A DNA stretch of 64,000 nt from Candidatus Methanoplasma termitum (GTDB taxonomy: Archaea > Thermoplasmatota > Thermoplasmata > Methanomassiliicoccales > Methanomethylophilaceae). The translations under genes were made by a program, and so were the position numbers. Below the pieces are notes generated by a model. That model did no database searches. It was not told the DNA's origin and was given only the letters and a program-made list of their open reading frames with translations. This document shows positions 26,024 to 34,730 of this stretch, piece by piece; positions within the stretch are counted from its first letter, which is position 1, and each line of letters begins with the position of its first letter. The DNA lies in assembly GCF_000800805.1 (NCBI RefSeq), contig NZ_CP010070.1, forward strand, positions 1,240,001 to 1,304,000, in the 5' to 3' direction.

Positions 26024-29000
26024 TCTTTCTTTGTCTTATCCTCTTTTTGTTCCAGCTGTTCCTTCAAAGCCTCTTCTTCGTATTTCGATACCTCTGCCAG
26101 GTCCGGCTGCATTATCACTTTGCTGATGCCGGACGGCGGCCTGGTCACCCCGATAAGGTGGTCGGCCATCGCTAATGTTACCTTCCTGAGTGATACTTGT
26201 ATGAACTGAGCTTTCCTCGAGCTCTCCTTTACCCTCTTCGCCACCATTTCGGCGTTGACCGAGTCCAAGAACATATCCACTTCGTCCAACACATAGAACG
26301 GTGACGGCTGATACTCCTGGATGGCGAATATGAACGCTAACGCGGTGAGCGACTTCTCTCCCCCGGACAGCGCTTCCAGCCTCAGGAGTTTTCCGTTCTT
26401 CGGTTTGGCGTTGATCGTCAGACCGCCGAGGAACGGATCCTTCTCGTCCTCCAGTCCCATGAATGCCTCTCCTCCGCCGGAGAGCTGAGCATATATCACT
26501 TTGAAATTCGTGTTAACCGCGTCGTAGGACTGCATGAACAGCCCCTTCTTCTGCGAGTTGAGGGACTCCGTGAGATCGCTGAGTTCCTTGATCTGGGTCT
26601 TAAGCTTTCCGACATCAGCCATCAGAGAATCGAACCTTGCTTTGCGCTCTTCGTAATCCTCTATCGCCCTGAGATTGACGTTGCCTATCCTTGCGAGTAC
26701 ATTCTCGCAGGACTTGATGGTGCGTCTTATCTCCTCTTCCGAGGGGATGGGCTGCCGGACCTCCACTTTGATCTCCGCTATCTCGATCTTAAGCTGGCCG
26801 AGGCTCTCGTTGACGATGAGGATCTGAGCTTCGTTGGAGGATCTCATTCCGGTCTTGACCTCCAGCTTATCCTGTACGGAGTCCTTCTCTCCGGAGAGTT
26901 TGAATCCTTTTTCGACCAGAGCGTCCCTTTGATCCCTCAGATCCTTGATGCCCGATTCCATCTCGGTCTCGATCTTCCTGAGAGCCGAGAGTTCGACGGT
27001 TATCCTTTCCATCTCCTTTCCGTATCTTTCAATATCCTCTTTGCAGTCGGATATCTTCTTGAGGACGGTCCTCATCTGACCTTCCAGATTCTCGCGGTGC
27101 TTGTTCAGCCCGGATATCTCCGTTTCAAGGGAGTTCTTCTGCGAACGCAGTTCTGATACATCGTTCGTGAAATTATAGACGTTGTCCCTTATCTTCTGTA
27201 TCCTTTCCTGCATCTCCGCGGGAGCTATCTCCGCAATCTTTTCTCTTAATTCCGTTCTCTCCGATCTCATCGAGTCAAGCAGAGCGGATACCTCTTCCAA
27301 AGCCTTCTTCGAATCTTTGTGCCGCTTCTCGGCTTCGGCGTGCTCTCTGCTCTTGGTGTTGAATTCATCGGACACAAGCTGCCTGGATCTCTTCAGTTCG
27401 GATATCTTCGCCGTTAATTGGCCGATCTTCGCCTGGGCGCCCATGTTCGCGCCGGAGACCTTCCTCATCTCATCGTCCATCAGGCGGATGCCGTCCCTGA
27501 TCTCTTTGAGCTTTGCCCTGAGACCATCCAGAGAATCGTTGGCCGCCCTCAGTTTCGCGCTCACTTCATCCAGCTTGGATTCGGATGCCGCGCCGAACTT
27601 CATTATATTCTGGGTATTGAGGGTCCCTCCCGTCATCGCTCCGGATGCTTCGAGAAGTTCTCCTCCCTTGGTGACTATCCTTATCCCGCCCATGATCGCT
27701 CTCGCGTCGGACATCGTGTTTACAACGAGTGTGTCCTGGAAAACATACCAGAACACGTTCGCATACTTCTGATCGTAATCTATGAGATCGGTGGCGTACC
27801 CCTCCGTCTGCTTGACGGTCATGATCGCCTTTGCCCGAGGCTTGCCCGGGACCATCTTGCTTAACGGCAGGAAGGTCACCCTGCCGAGCTTCTCCTTCTT
27901 CAGGTATGCGATGCAGTCTGCGGCGACCTGGTCGTCGTTGACGACGACGGATCTCATCTTCCCGCCCGCGGCGACCGATAATGCCGTCTCGTACCCGGGC
28001 TGAACGGTCGCCAGTTCCTGGACGGTCCCGTGTATACCGGATGCGGCGCCTTTGTTCCTGAGTTCGATGATGGCGTCGACCGCCTCGTCGCCCTTGTTGA
28101 ACTTGTTGGTGATCTTCTTTTCGGCCATGAGCTCGCTGTACTGCGTCTCCAGTCTCCTGACGGCTTCCTTGAGCTCGTTCTCCTGCTTTTCCAGCTCGGC
28201 CTCTTTCCTCTTGGACTCCATTATCTTCTTTGAGATGTCCTCTGCGCCGCCGCCGGTCTCCTGTTTGATCTCCTTGAGATTCCATTCCGCATCTTTTATT
28301 TCGAAGTCCGAGGCCTTGAGCCTCTCGTCCAGGGCCGCCTTGGACCTTCCCGCTTCTTCCGCAAGTGCGGATGCCTTCGCCGCAGAGACCTCGGCTTCCT
28401 GCTCGGCAACCTCTTTTTGATCGATCTGGGCTTCCAGATCATTAAGTCTGTTCTGTAATTTTGTGTGTTCGCCGCCGTGCTTCAGCATCTCTTCGTTGAT
28501 CTTGGCATCCTCGGCCTTCGCGTCGTTCAGCTTCTTCTCGCTGACCTTCAGCTTGTCGGAGACCTCCTTAAGAGTGACCGATAGACCGTCGCGCTCTGCC
28601 AGATTTGCGTTGACGGCGTCCTCGAGCCCGTGTTTTACGACCTCGTGCTCTCCGATGTCGTCGTTCGCTCTTTCGGCACGGTCCTTCTGCATTGCCATGT
28701 CGATCTTGGCCTTCTCGATCTTATCCTTGATCTCCCTGTACTCCGGCCCGACGCGGTCCTCGATCTCTTTCTCTTTGGCCTTGATGGCGATGTCGTTCGC
28801 GGCGTACTCCGCCTTTATCGCCTCTTTGCGTTGGTTGAGAACCTGTATGTCCTTGTCGATGGCGATTATCTGCGCGTTGAGCCCCTCGAGCTTGGCCTCT
28901 TCTATCTGCATCTGCCTGTGCACGGATTGGGCTTTGGCCACTTCGAGAAGGTTCTGCGTTTCGATGTACTTCTTGGCGTCTTCCTTGTCCTTTTCAAGCT

Positions 29001-29625
29001 TCTCGATCTGTTTATCGAGTTCTTCGACGACTATGTTTATCCTTTCCAGGTTGGTCTCGGCCTCGGTGCGTTCTCCTTTCGCCTTTTCGATGTCGGCGTC
29101 GTAACTCGATATCCCGGAGATCGAGTCGAGGACCCTCCTTCTGTCCATGTTGCCCATCTGAACTATGCGGGTGACGTCGCCCTGCTGCACCATGTTGTAT
29201 CCATCGGCGGATATCCTTGCCTTTGTGAGAAGGCTGTCGAACTCGGTCAATGAGGATTTTCTGTCGTTGACGTAGAAATATGAGCTGTAATCTGTTCCGT
29301 TATCCGATATTTTGACGTATCTCGTCAAGCGGACGATGTCGTCATCCCACGGCATCATCCTGTCGGCGTTATCGAAAACAAGGGATACTTTAGTGAATCC
29401 CGCTTTGCTTTTTGCTTTCCCGCCGTCGAATATGAGGTCTGTGAGTTTTCCGGCCCTTACGGCCTTGGAGCTCTTCGGGCCCAGAACGAACAGGATCGCA
29501 TCGGTGATGTTGGATTTACCGGAACCGTTCGGTCCCGTGACTGCCATATAACCTTCCATCAGGGGTATCGTAAGTTTCCCCCCGAAGGATTTGAAGTTCT
29601 CTAACTCTATTTGCTTCAAGTACAC
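26020..29625 (-). CDS. smc: Chromosome segregation ATPase SMC
   Basis: Condensin ATPase of about 1201 aa. The N-terminal head has Walker A GPNGSGKSNITDAI near residue 31; two long coiled coils flank a hinge around residues 490-660; the C-terminal head has the ABC signature LSGGEKSLTALAF and Walker B FYVLDEVDMFLD. The start chosen is GTG at 29623-29625 giving M-YLKQIELENFKSFGGK, the normal SMC N-terminus, preceded by GATGGGG; an in-frame TTG eight codons upstream (29649) is possible. First gene of the smc-scpA-scpB operon. Confidence 0.95.
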   Translation of the reverse strand: MYLKQIELENFKSFGGKLTIPLMEGYMAVTGPNGSGKSNITDAILFVLGPKSSKAVRAGKLTDLIFDGGKAKSKAGFTKVSLVFDNADRMMPWDDDIVRLTRYVKISDNGTDYSSYFYVNDRKSSLTEFDSLLTKARISADGYNMVQQGDVTRIVQMGNMDRRRVLDSISGISSYDADIEKAKGERTEAETNLERINIVVEELDKQIEKLEKDKEDAKKYIETQNLLEVAKAQSVHRQMQIEEAKLEGLNAQIIAIDKDIQVLNQRKEAIKAEYAANDIAIKAKEKEIEDRVGPEYREIKDKIEKAKIDMAMQKDRAERANDDIGEHEVVKHGLEDAVNANLAERDGLSVTLKEVSDKLKVSEKKLNDAKAEDAKINEEMLKHGGEHTKLQNRLNDLEAQIDQKEVAEQEAEVSAAKASALAEEAGRSKAALDERLKASDFEIKDAEWNLKEIKQETGGGAEDISKKIMESKRKEAELEKQENELKEAVRRLETQYSELMAEKKITNKFNKGDEAVDAIIELRNKGAASGIHGTVQELATVQPGYETALSVAAGGKMRSVVVNDDQVAADCIAYLKKEKLGRVTFLPLSKMVPGKPRAKAIMTVKQTEGYATDLIDYDQKYANVFWYVFQDTLVVNTMSDARAIMGGIRIVTKGGELLEASGAMTGGTLNTQNIMKFGAASESKLDEVSAKLRAANDSLDGLRAKLKEIRDGIRLMDDEMRKVSGANMGAQAKIGQLTAKISELKRSRQLVSDEFNTKSREHAEAEKRHKDSKKALEEVSALLDSMRSERTELREKIAEIAPAEMQERIQKIRDNVYNFTNDVSELRSQKNSLETEISGLNKHRENLEGQMRTVLKKISDCKEDIERYGKEMERITVELSALRKIETEMESGIKDLRDQRDALVEKGFKLSGEKDSVQDKLEVKTGMRSSNEAQILIVNESLGQLKIEIAEIKVEVRQPIPSEEEIRRTIKSCENVLARIGNVNLRAIEDYEERKARFDSLMADVGKLKTQIKELSDLTESLNSQKKGLFMQSYDAVNTNFKVIYAQLSGGGEAFMGLEDEKDPFLGGLTINAKPKNGKLLRLEALSGGEKSLTALAFIFAIQEYQPSPFYVLDEVDMFLDSVNAEMVAKRVKESSRKAQFIQVSLRKVTLAMADHLIGVTRPPSGISKVIMQPDLAEVSKYEEEALKEQLEQKEDKTKKE

Positions 29626-29712
29626 GTTCTTTACCCCATCCCCGGGCAAACGTAATCCTTCGATCCGAATGCATCCCTTTATCCGCGTGCGGATGGTTCC
29701 TTATATTGTACG

Positions 29713-29726
29713 CATGTTATTTAAAT
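29713..29726 (-). promoter_or_regulatory. Promoter of the smc-scpA-scpB operon
   Basis: Minus-strand GTATTTAAATAAC is a near-ideal archaeal TATA box about 95 bp upstream of the smc start. The rest of 29650-29846 shows nothing coding. Confidence 0.5.
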
Positions 29727-29846
29727 ACAATCCCAAAAAATGGCGTTTTTGGAGTTCATTACAGAAAAGACCACAGTTATACAATGTCGTATTTTGCTGA
29801 AAGAACGGTGCTGGTTCTTGGACCCAAGTAGAATAAGATGCTTTGT

Positions 29847-30653
29847 TCAGAGTCCCTCCAAGATATCCTCATCCTTAGTTTCCAATTTTATAAAGGTGAA
29901 CCTCTTCTTTCCGAGGTCTTTCAGCGATGAGCCAAAGATATAGACCGTGTGATCGATGATAAGGTACCTATCATGAAACTTATCTGACACGCGTACTATC
30001 GCCGGCTCGAATTGTTTATTGTGTTTATTAATATCCAGTCTTAACTGGGGCGAAATATCTCTTGTGAATATTTCCGCCGGAACGCCGGAAGATCTTTTTG
30101 ATAATAACAACAGAACAGATTCATCGACATAATTATCCAAAAGCACAATCGATTCCTTTGCTGACTTTATCAGATCCGCAACGAAAGCGTATGCGTCGAA
30201 AAACTGTCCTTCATAGAAAACTCTCTCAACCGGCGGCAGCGAAGAACTTACGAAGAAATCTATCTTCTTATCGTGCTCGGCAAGACGATATTCAACACGT
30301 TCGAATCGTTGATTTATGGCATAGCCTTTCAGAATGTATTCCTTCAGGGTCTTTGTGGCCCATCTGCGAAAGATCGTGCCTCTGAGCGATTTTACTCTGT
30401 ATCCGACCGATATGATCACATCCAGATTATAGTATCTTGTACGGTAACTCTTACCATTTGGGGCAGTAGTAAAGGATTCCTTTACAACTGAGTCATTTTC
30501 CAATTCACCTTCTTTGAATGCGTTGTTTATGTGTATGCCAATGTTTTGTTTCGTCGTTTGAAACAGGTCCGCCATCTGTGCCTGTGTTAGCCAAACGGTC
30601 TCATCGTCGACCAGTACCTCTAATTTCAGAGAACTGTCAGGATGATACAACAC
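29847..30653 (-). CDS. RhuM-family protein with C-terminal PLD-like domain
   Basis: 268 aa. The N-terminal half carries the RhuM/KilA-like pattern: TVWLTQAQMADLFQTTKQNI at about residues 19-38, YYNLDVIISVGYRVKSLRG and FRRWATKTLKEYILKGY. The C-terminal half resembles a phospholipase-D-like fold, with FHDRYLIID followed by YIFGSSLKDLGKK, an HKD-like site in which the usual Lys is replaced. The family is common in mobile and defence islands, but its function is unclear. The GTG start has AAAGGAG six bases upstream, lying inside the end of the preceding DinD-like gene, so the two are probably co-transcribed and coupled. Confidence 0.82.
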   Translation of the reverse strand: MLYHPDSSLKLEVLVDDETVWLTQAQMADLFQTTKQNIGIHINNAFKEGELENDSVVKESFTTAPNGKSYRTRYYNLDVIISVGYRVKSLRGTIFRRWATKTLKEYILKGYAINQRFERVEYRLAEHDKKIDFFVSSSLPPVERVFYEGQFFDAYAFVADLIKSAKESIVLLDNYVDESVLLLLSKRSSGVPAEIFTRDISPQLRLDINKHNKQFEPAIVRVSDKFHDRYLIIDHTVYIFGSSLKDLGKKRFTFIKLETKDEDILEGL

Positions 30654-31041
30654 TATTTCTCCTTTTTTTCTCTTTGTGTTGCGTCTTTTGTATATGTTTT
30701 GAAAAGTAGGTTTGGCCCAATGCGATGATCTCTTTGCGGGGGTCTCCGTTCTGAACTATCAGATAACAAGCGTATCTGGAAAGCTTGTAGTCTTTCACTT
30801 TTCGAATGCCGCCGTTTGGCACTTCTAAAGATTTGCTGACCTCAGCAAATTGTTCCGCCGCTTCGAACCCACTGTTCCTGCAGGCAAGCATTGCACGGTC
30901 GATCGCCTTCGAAAAATTTCTCCACTCTTTGTACTCAAGAACATCTGCGAGCTCTCTTGCGAACCAATACTCTTCGCCGTTCTCGTCTTTGTGTTTTATG
31001 TCTTCGAATCCTTTGTATTCCTTCTCGTTAAGATCGGTCAT
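30637..31041 (-). CDS. Truncated DinD/BRO-N-like protein
   Basis: 134 aa. Residues about 8-105 match the N-terminal BRO-like domain of DNA-damage-inducible protein D (EYWFARELADVLEYKEWRNF, then SRYACYLIVQNGDPRKEIIA and ALGQTYF). DinD proteins are about twice as long; here the match stops after GQTYF and a short basic tail runs into a seven-A tract and the start of the RhuM gene. The C-terminal half has been lost, apparently replaced by the RhuM gene. The ATG follows directly on a perfect 16-bp palindrome with a TATA box behind it, indicating a leaderless, repressor-controlled transcript. Confidence 0.75.
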   Translation of the reverse strand: MTDLNEKEYKGFEDIKHKDENGEEYWFARELADVLEYKEWRNFSKAIDRAMLACRNSGFEAAEQFAEVSKSLEVPNGGIRKVKDYKLSRYACYLIVQNGDPRKEIIALGQTYFSKHIQKTQHKEKKRRNSVVSS

Positions 31042-31056
31042 GAACCTATAGGTTCA
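31041..31056. promoter_or_regulatory. Perfect palindromic operator at the DinD-like/RhuM promoter
   Basis: TGAACCTATAGGTTCA is its own reverse complement over all 16 bases. It fills the space between the TATA element (minus-strand CTTTATATTTC at 31061-31071) and the ATG at 31039-31041, exactly where a repressor would block initiation. No ribosome site is present, in keeping with a leaderless start. Confidence 0.6.
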
Positions 31057-31060
31057 GGAA

Positions 31061-31071
31061 TGAAATATAAA
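31061..31071 (-). promoter_or_regulatory. TATA box of the DinD-like/RhuM operon
   Basis: Minus-strand CTTTATATTTC is centred about 26 bp before the ATG of the DinD-like gene, placing the transcript start at the ATG itself. Confidence 0.5.
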
Positions 31072-31155
31072 GGGCGGCGGCTACAGCTATACTAACTTTT
31101 CATTTCGCCGCAAAGGATCGGAAGTGAACACAATGAATCTTTTATGACTTAGACC

Positions 31156-31419
31156 TCAGGTCTTTCGCGACTTCGCCTCGTTGTTCTTGAACCTTATCTG
31201 CAGATTCCGTTTCATTGTGTGCCTTCCATCGGGGGTCTTTTAGACGCTACCATAACCATATCTTGTGGTGCTGCGTTTGTCCATGTAAGTGTTCTTCAAA
31301 AGATACTCTTCGAAGTAGTCGCTGTTATAGAGATTATAACAGACAACATAGGTCTCTTTGCCCACTATTTGAAAACCCAACGCCACAATAATCAATGAGC
31401 TGAAGTCCTGATGATTCAA
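31156..31419 (-). pseudogene. Relic of an HpaII-like type II restriction endonuclease (C-terminal part)
   Basis: An open minus-strand segment encodes LNHQDFSSLIIVALGFQIVG followed by ETYVVCYNLYNSDYFEEYLL and KNTYMDKRSTTRYGYGSV, then an in-frame TAA at 31240-31242, then KTPDGRHTMKRNLQIRFKNN and a final TGA at 31156-31158. From memory, HpaII-type enzymes end with the same kind of NT...STSR.G.G ... LNLQIRF pattern. A stop also bounds it upstream at 31420-31422, and no larger upstream part remains. No methyltransferase gene is nearby. The coding signal is clear; the family name is moderate confidence. Confidence 0.6.
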
Positions 31420-31496
31420 TCAATAGAAGATGCAATTGTAATTCCCAAATTTCATAATGTCTGTGGACGATGCTTTTTAGAGGTCCGGTCACACTG

Positions 31497-32279
31497 TTAA
31501 GATTTCTTCAAAATATCCGATAATTTGGCGATAGAACCTATGATGTAACTCGGTTCCACATCGCTTCCCTCGAGATCGGACATCTTCGCCTCTCCGCTTA
31601 ATACCAATATCGAACCTATTCCCGCATTTGATGCCATTTTCATATCCGTGTACAACCGGTCGCCGATCATTACCGCACCGTTCTTATCGACTCCCATCTC
31701 TCCGGCCGCCATCTCAAGCATCAGTCCGCTCGGTTTGCCGACTATTATCGGTGAAGTTCCAGTTAAATACGAAAGCAGATGAATGAACTGTCCGATATCA
31801 ACATCGTACCCTTCTTCCATCGGACAAAGGTCATCGGGGTGCGTGGCGATCAACTCCGCGCCTTTCATAATGTAGTGATAAGCTTTGTTGATCTTGTCGA
31901 AAGTTATCGTTCTGTCGAATGTCAGCAGAACGATGTCCGGATCGTCCTCGCGGCTCTTTATTCCGAGCTCCTCGATCTCCTTTGTCACATCCGGATCCGC
32001 AATAACATAAACCTTCTTCCCCACCCTTCTTTCTTTGATGAATCTCGCCGTTGCGATCGTTGACGTCAATATCCTTTCCTTACCGACCCTGAACCCCATC
32101 TTCTTCAACTTCTCCGAATAATATTCCCTTGTGTGTGACGAATTGTTAGTCAGAAAAACAAAGGGAATCTTTTCTTTGATGAGAAGATCGATCGCTTCAA
32201 CGGCGCCTGGGATCACGTTACTCCCTTTGTAAATGGTGCCGTCCATGTCTATCATAAATCCGGACGGTCTCATCCTCAT
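31497..32279 (-). CDS. HAD-superfamily phosphatase (NagD-like, subclass IIA)
   Basis: Soluble phosphatase of 260 aa; natural substrate unknown, relatives act on phosphoglycolate, nucleotides or sugar phosphates. The nucleophile motif is DMDGT with Asp11 and Asp13, followed by FLTNNSS near residue 43, KPSG near 187 and MIGDRLYTDM near 208, the four HAD motifs in order. The cap region between motifs II and III matches subclass IIA. It overlaps the preceding glycosylase gene by 4 bp (ATGA) and ends the carS-pyrE-udg operon. Confidence 0.9.
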   Translation of the reverse strand: MRMRPSGFMIDMDGTIYKGSNVIPGAVEAIDLLIKEKIPFVFLTNNSSHTREYYSEKLKKMGFRVGKERILTSTIATARFIKERRVGKKVYVIADPDVTKEIEELGIKSREDDPDIVLLTFDRTITFDKINKAYHYIMKGAELIATHPDDLCPMEEGYDVDIGQFIHLLSYLTGTSPIIVGKPSGLMLEMAAGEMGVDKNGAVMIGDRLYTDMKMASNAGIGSILVLSGEAKMSDLEGSDVEPSYIIGSIAKLSDILKKS

Positions 32280-32812
32280 TCCTCCAGGTACTCGTCCTTA
32301 AGGATCCTCATTGTCGTTCTTAGAGCATCCCTCGATTCGCGGCTGTAGATGCATGCCGCGGGATGATATGTGGGGATGAACAGAACGTCCTTGCCGTTGA
32401 CCTTTATGGATATCTTCGTATTTGCGACAGAGGACATCTTTCCCTCATAACCCAGCAGATCCCTGCAGGCCGATTTCCCGAGACCGATGATGACCTTCCT
32501 TCCTTCCAATTCGCTGTCCAAAAAGGGTCTGCACGCCGCCATCTCTTCCGCGGTCGGGTCCCTGTTCTCCGGGGGCCTGCATTTTACCGTGTTCGTTATC
32601 ATGACCTTAGAACGGTCCACTCCTTCCTCTTCCATTATCGCCATCAGAAGCTTTCCCGACCTTCCCACGAAGGGTTTGCCGGAAAGGTCCTCTTTCTCCC
32701 CCGGAGCCTCTCCCACGAATACCACCGAGGATCTCAGATCCCCGCTCGGCATTACCAACTGCGTCCTGCCTTCGCATAATCCGCATAACCTGCAATCGGG
32801 GTCGGGGATCAT
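32276..32812 (-). CDS. Family 4 uracil-DNA glycosylase (4Fe-4S)
   Basis: Removes uracil from DNA at the start of base-excision repair. In the 178-aa protein the iron-sulphur ligands are Cys7, Cys10, Cys78 and Cys94, the family 4 spacing. Motif 1 is GEAPGEKED at 35-43 and motif 2 is YHPAA near residue 155. NTVKCRPPENRDP is a further signature. It overlaps pyrE upstream and the phosphatase downstream by 4 bp each. Confidence 0.93.
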   Translation of the reverse strand: MIPDPDCRLCGLCEGRTQLVMPSGDLRSSVVFVGEAPGEKEDLSGKPFVGRSGKLLMAIMEEEGVDRSKVMITNTVKCRPPENRDPTAEEMAACRPFLDSELEGRKVIIGLGKSACRDLLGYEGKMSSVANTKISIKVNGKDVLFIPTYHPAACIYSRESRDALRTTMRILKDEYLEE

Positions 32813-33342
32813 CTCTTCCCCTTCACTATCTCGGAACCGGTTATAAGCGCAGAAAGTTTCACGCCTATCTTCGCCAGATTCTCCTTTCCGCCGCCTTCCC
32901 TGTCGACCACGGACATTATATCGGTCACGACGGCGCCGTTCTCTCTCAGGAGAGCGATCGCCTTCGCGCTGGAACCCGCAGAAGTTACGACGTCTTCTAT
33001 GACAAGCACATTCTCTCCCCTGTCGAGGTCTCCCTCGATCAACTGCTGGGTGCCGTGGTCCTTCTGTTCCTTCCTTACCATCACAAACGGTATCCCCGTT
33101 GCCATCGACAATGCGGCCGCCAGCGGTATGGACCCGAGAACGATCCCGGCGATACGGTCGGGCCTGATGTTCTCCTTCTGCATCTTCTCCGCCATCAGCT
33201 GAGATATTAAGTAAAGGACTCTCGGGTTCGTGCTTGCTTTCTTTATGTTAATGTAATAATCACTCTTCGCACCGGATGCCAGCGTAAAGGTCCCGAACTG
33301 AAGCGCCCCGCATTCTTCCAGTGCATTAGAAATCTCGCTCAT
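32809..33342 (-). CDS. pyrE: Orotate phosphoribosyltransferase
   Basis: Transfers phosphoribose from PRPP to orotate, making OMP in pyrimidine synthesis. 177 aa, normal length. The PRPP-binding loop VLVIEDVVTSAGSSAKAI lies around residues 111-128, and FGTFTLASGAKSDYYINIKK near the N-terminus is the orotate-side motif. Tightly coupled with the glycosylase gene downstream (4-bp overlap) and 4 bp after carS. Confidence 0.95.
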   Translation of the reverse strand: MSEISNALEECGALQFGTFTLASGAKSDYYINIKKASTNPRVLYLISQLMAEKMQKENIRPDRIAGIVLGSIPLAAALSMATGIPFVMVRKEQKDHGTQQLIEGDLDRGENVLVIEDVVTSAGSSAKAIALLRENGAVVTDIMSVVDREGGGKENLAKIGVKLSALITGSEIVKGKR

Positions 33343-33346
33343 CTGC

Positions 33347-33919
33347 TCACCATGGCTCTTTTTTGATACCGAGTTTGTAACCTATTATATTAACTCCTCT
33401 GTGGATGACGAACATCAGCACCAGGATGAATATCAGTGCCGCTATGTGCCATCCCTCTATGAACACGGAGTAGACCCAATCGGGGAAGAATATCGCCGTT
33501 ATCACGAACGCCCCGAACACGAAGTCATACTGGTCCAATATCGGCGCTTTCGTTCCTCTTGCCATCCCCAATCTTCTCTTGATGAACGCCCCCATAAGAT
33601 CTCCCAGAACGGCTCCGAAAGAAAGACAGAACAATATCCCGATGTTCCTCATGAACGGTCCGTAACCCCCGAAGTTCTCGGAGTCCCAGACGGCCGAAAT
33701 ACCAATCAGAATCAATCCTATGAGGACGCCTGCGAGGCCTCCTCCGAACAGTCCTCTCCACGATTTGCCGTCGCCGAATATCCTCTTGCCTCTCCAGGAC
33801 CTTCCGAAATCGATCTTTGTGCCGCCGCCCACCATTGCCGCCGCCGAATTGGGCAGCATTGCCGGAATGAACAACCATAGTCCGTTGAACATTATGACGA
33901 TGATATCGACTGCATCCAT
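33347..33919 (-). CDS. carS: CDP-archaeol synthase
   Basis: Integral membrane enzyme that activates unsaturated archaetidic acid with CTP for phospholipid synthesis. 190 aa with about five hydrophobic helices. The family block runs LPNSAAAMVGGGTKIDFGRS and then GKRIFGDGKSWRGLFGGGLA near residues 22-65. The C-terminal DQYDFVFGAF motif is also typical. The minus-strand element GCTTATACGG about 30 bp upstream of the ATG is a likely TATA box; this is the first gene of the carS-pyrE-udg-HAD operon. Confidence 0.93.
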   Translation of the reverse strand: MDAVDIIVIMFNGLWLFIPAMLPNSAAAMVGGGTKIDFGRSWRGKRIFGDGKSWRGLFGGGLAGVLIGLILIGISAVWDSENFGGYGPFMRNIGILFCLSFGAVLGDLMGAFIKRRLGMARGTKAPILDQYDFVFGAFVITAIFFPDWVYSVFIEGWHIAALIFILVLMFVIHRGVNIIGYKLGIKKEPW

Positions 33920-33974
33920 CTGTACCCAGAGATGTATACCGACCGTATAAGCTTTCGGAGAAAATGCGGCGGGA

Positions 33975-34509
33975 TCATATTATTGCGACCATTTGGTTAA
34001 GCTGTTTGTCGCTGTTCTTCCTGATAAAAGAGAATCCGCAGGATTCGTAATACTCAATCATGCTGTCCTTGCAGTCCAAACGAACGACCCTGCATCCGAA
34101 CATCTCTTTGCCGATAGAGAATGTTGAAAGAGCCTGTTTGATCATTATTTTTCCGAATCCTTTCTCGACACCGTCTGCTTTTGCTAGTTGTCCGAGCAGA
34201 TATGCCTGTGCTACGTCGTGATCGACATTCATCTGCTCGAATATATCTTTTGGAATTGAGTAGTGTTCTTCCACATAGAGACACTTTATTGCCAGTGTGA
34301 AGAATCCTTTGACTTTATCCAAGCCGGACACGTTCCGTTCCAGAATGAGATATGTTCTTGAGATGCTCTCTCGGTCGTGTCTGATCGCAACATTCTTCAG
34401 AAAATGTTCGGCGGCAGGTTCTGCCGAACATTTAAAAGCGGATAGGAGTGCACGAAGATCCTCTTATCTCTGCCGTCAGTTTATCGAGTCTTTTTACAAT
34501 GAGGCTCAT
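33975..34509 (-). pseudogene. Frameshifted GNAT acetyltransferase (toxin-like)
   Basis: The ATG at 34507-34509 opens MSLIVKRLDKLTAEIRG, then the frame ends at 34432. The other frame, from just after a TAA at 34464-34466, continues EDLRALLSAFKCSAEPAAEH, FLKNVAIRHDRESISRTYLI and on to the stop at 33975, with the acetyl-CoA region GQLAKADGVEKGFGKIMIKQ and the C-terminal YYESCGF motif. Restoring two bases (an AG in the run ATAAGAGGAT) would rejoin the frames into 178 aa. The C-terminal part could still be made from GTG at 34331. The ATG overlaps the upstream small gene by 4 bp (ATGA), the arrangement of GNAT toxin-antitoxin pairs. Confidence 0.7.
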
Positions 34510-34730
34510 TCGGGGGCACTCTCCCCTCTGAGTTCCATCTCGGCTCTTCTTTTTTCCAGTCTCTTTTTGAGCTCCGGAATGTCTTTTTCGCCTTCCTCGA
34601 GCACTTTCAACATATCGAACTCCGGCACATAGGGGCCTCTTTTTTCCGCGGCTCTCCACGCCGCGACAAAATTCTCCGCTGCTTCTTTGGTGTCTATCAC
34701 CATCATCTCATAGAACGATTCTATCGGCAT
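34506..34730 (-). CDS. Small antitoxin-like protein upstream of the GNAT gene
   Basis: 74 aa, acidic and helical (MPIESFYEMMVIDTKEAAEN at the start, ELKKRLEKRRAEMELRG near the end). The ribosome site GAGGTG precedes the ATG, and GCTAAATATC about 40 bp upstream can serve as TATA box. Its stop overlaps the GNAT start by ATGA. No DNA-binding motif is recognised, so the antitoxin role is inferred from size and position only. Confidence 0.65.
   Translation of the reverse strand: MPIESFYEMMVIDTKEAAENFVAAWRAAEKRGPYVPEFDMLKVLEEGEKDIPELKKRLEKRRAEMELRGESAPE

Noticed and set aside
27566-28285. 239-codon ORF on the same strand as smc in another frame
   Set aside because: Out-of-frame shadow of the smc hinge/coiled coil; Arg/Gly/Gln-rich without motifs.
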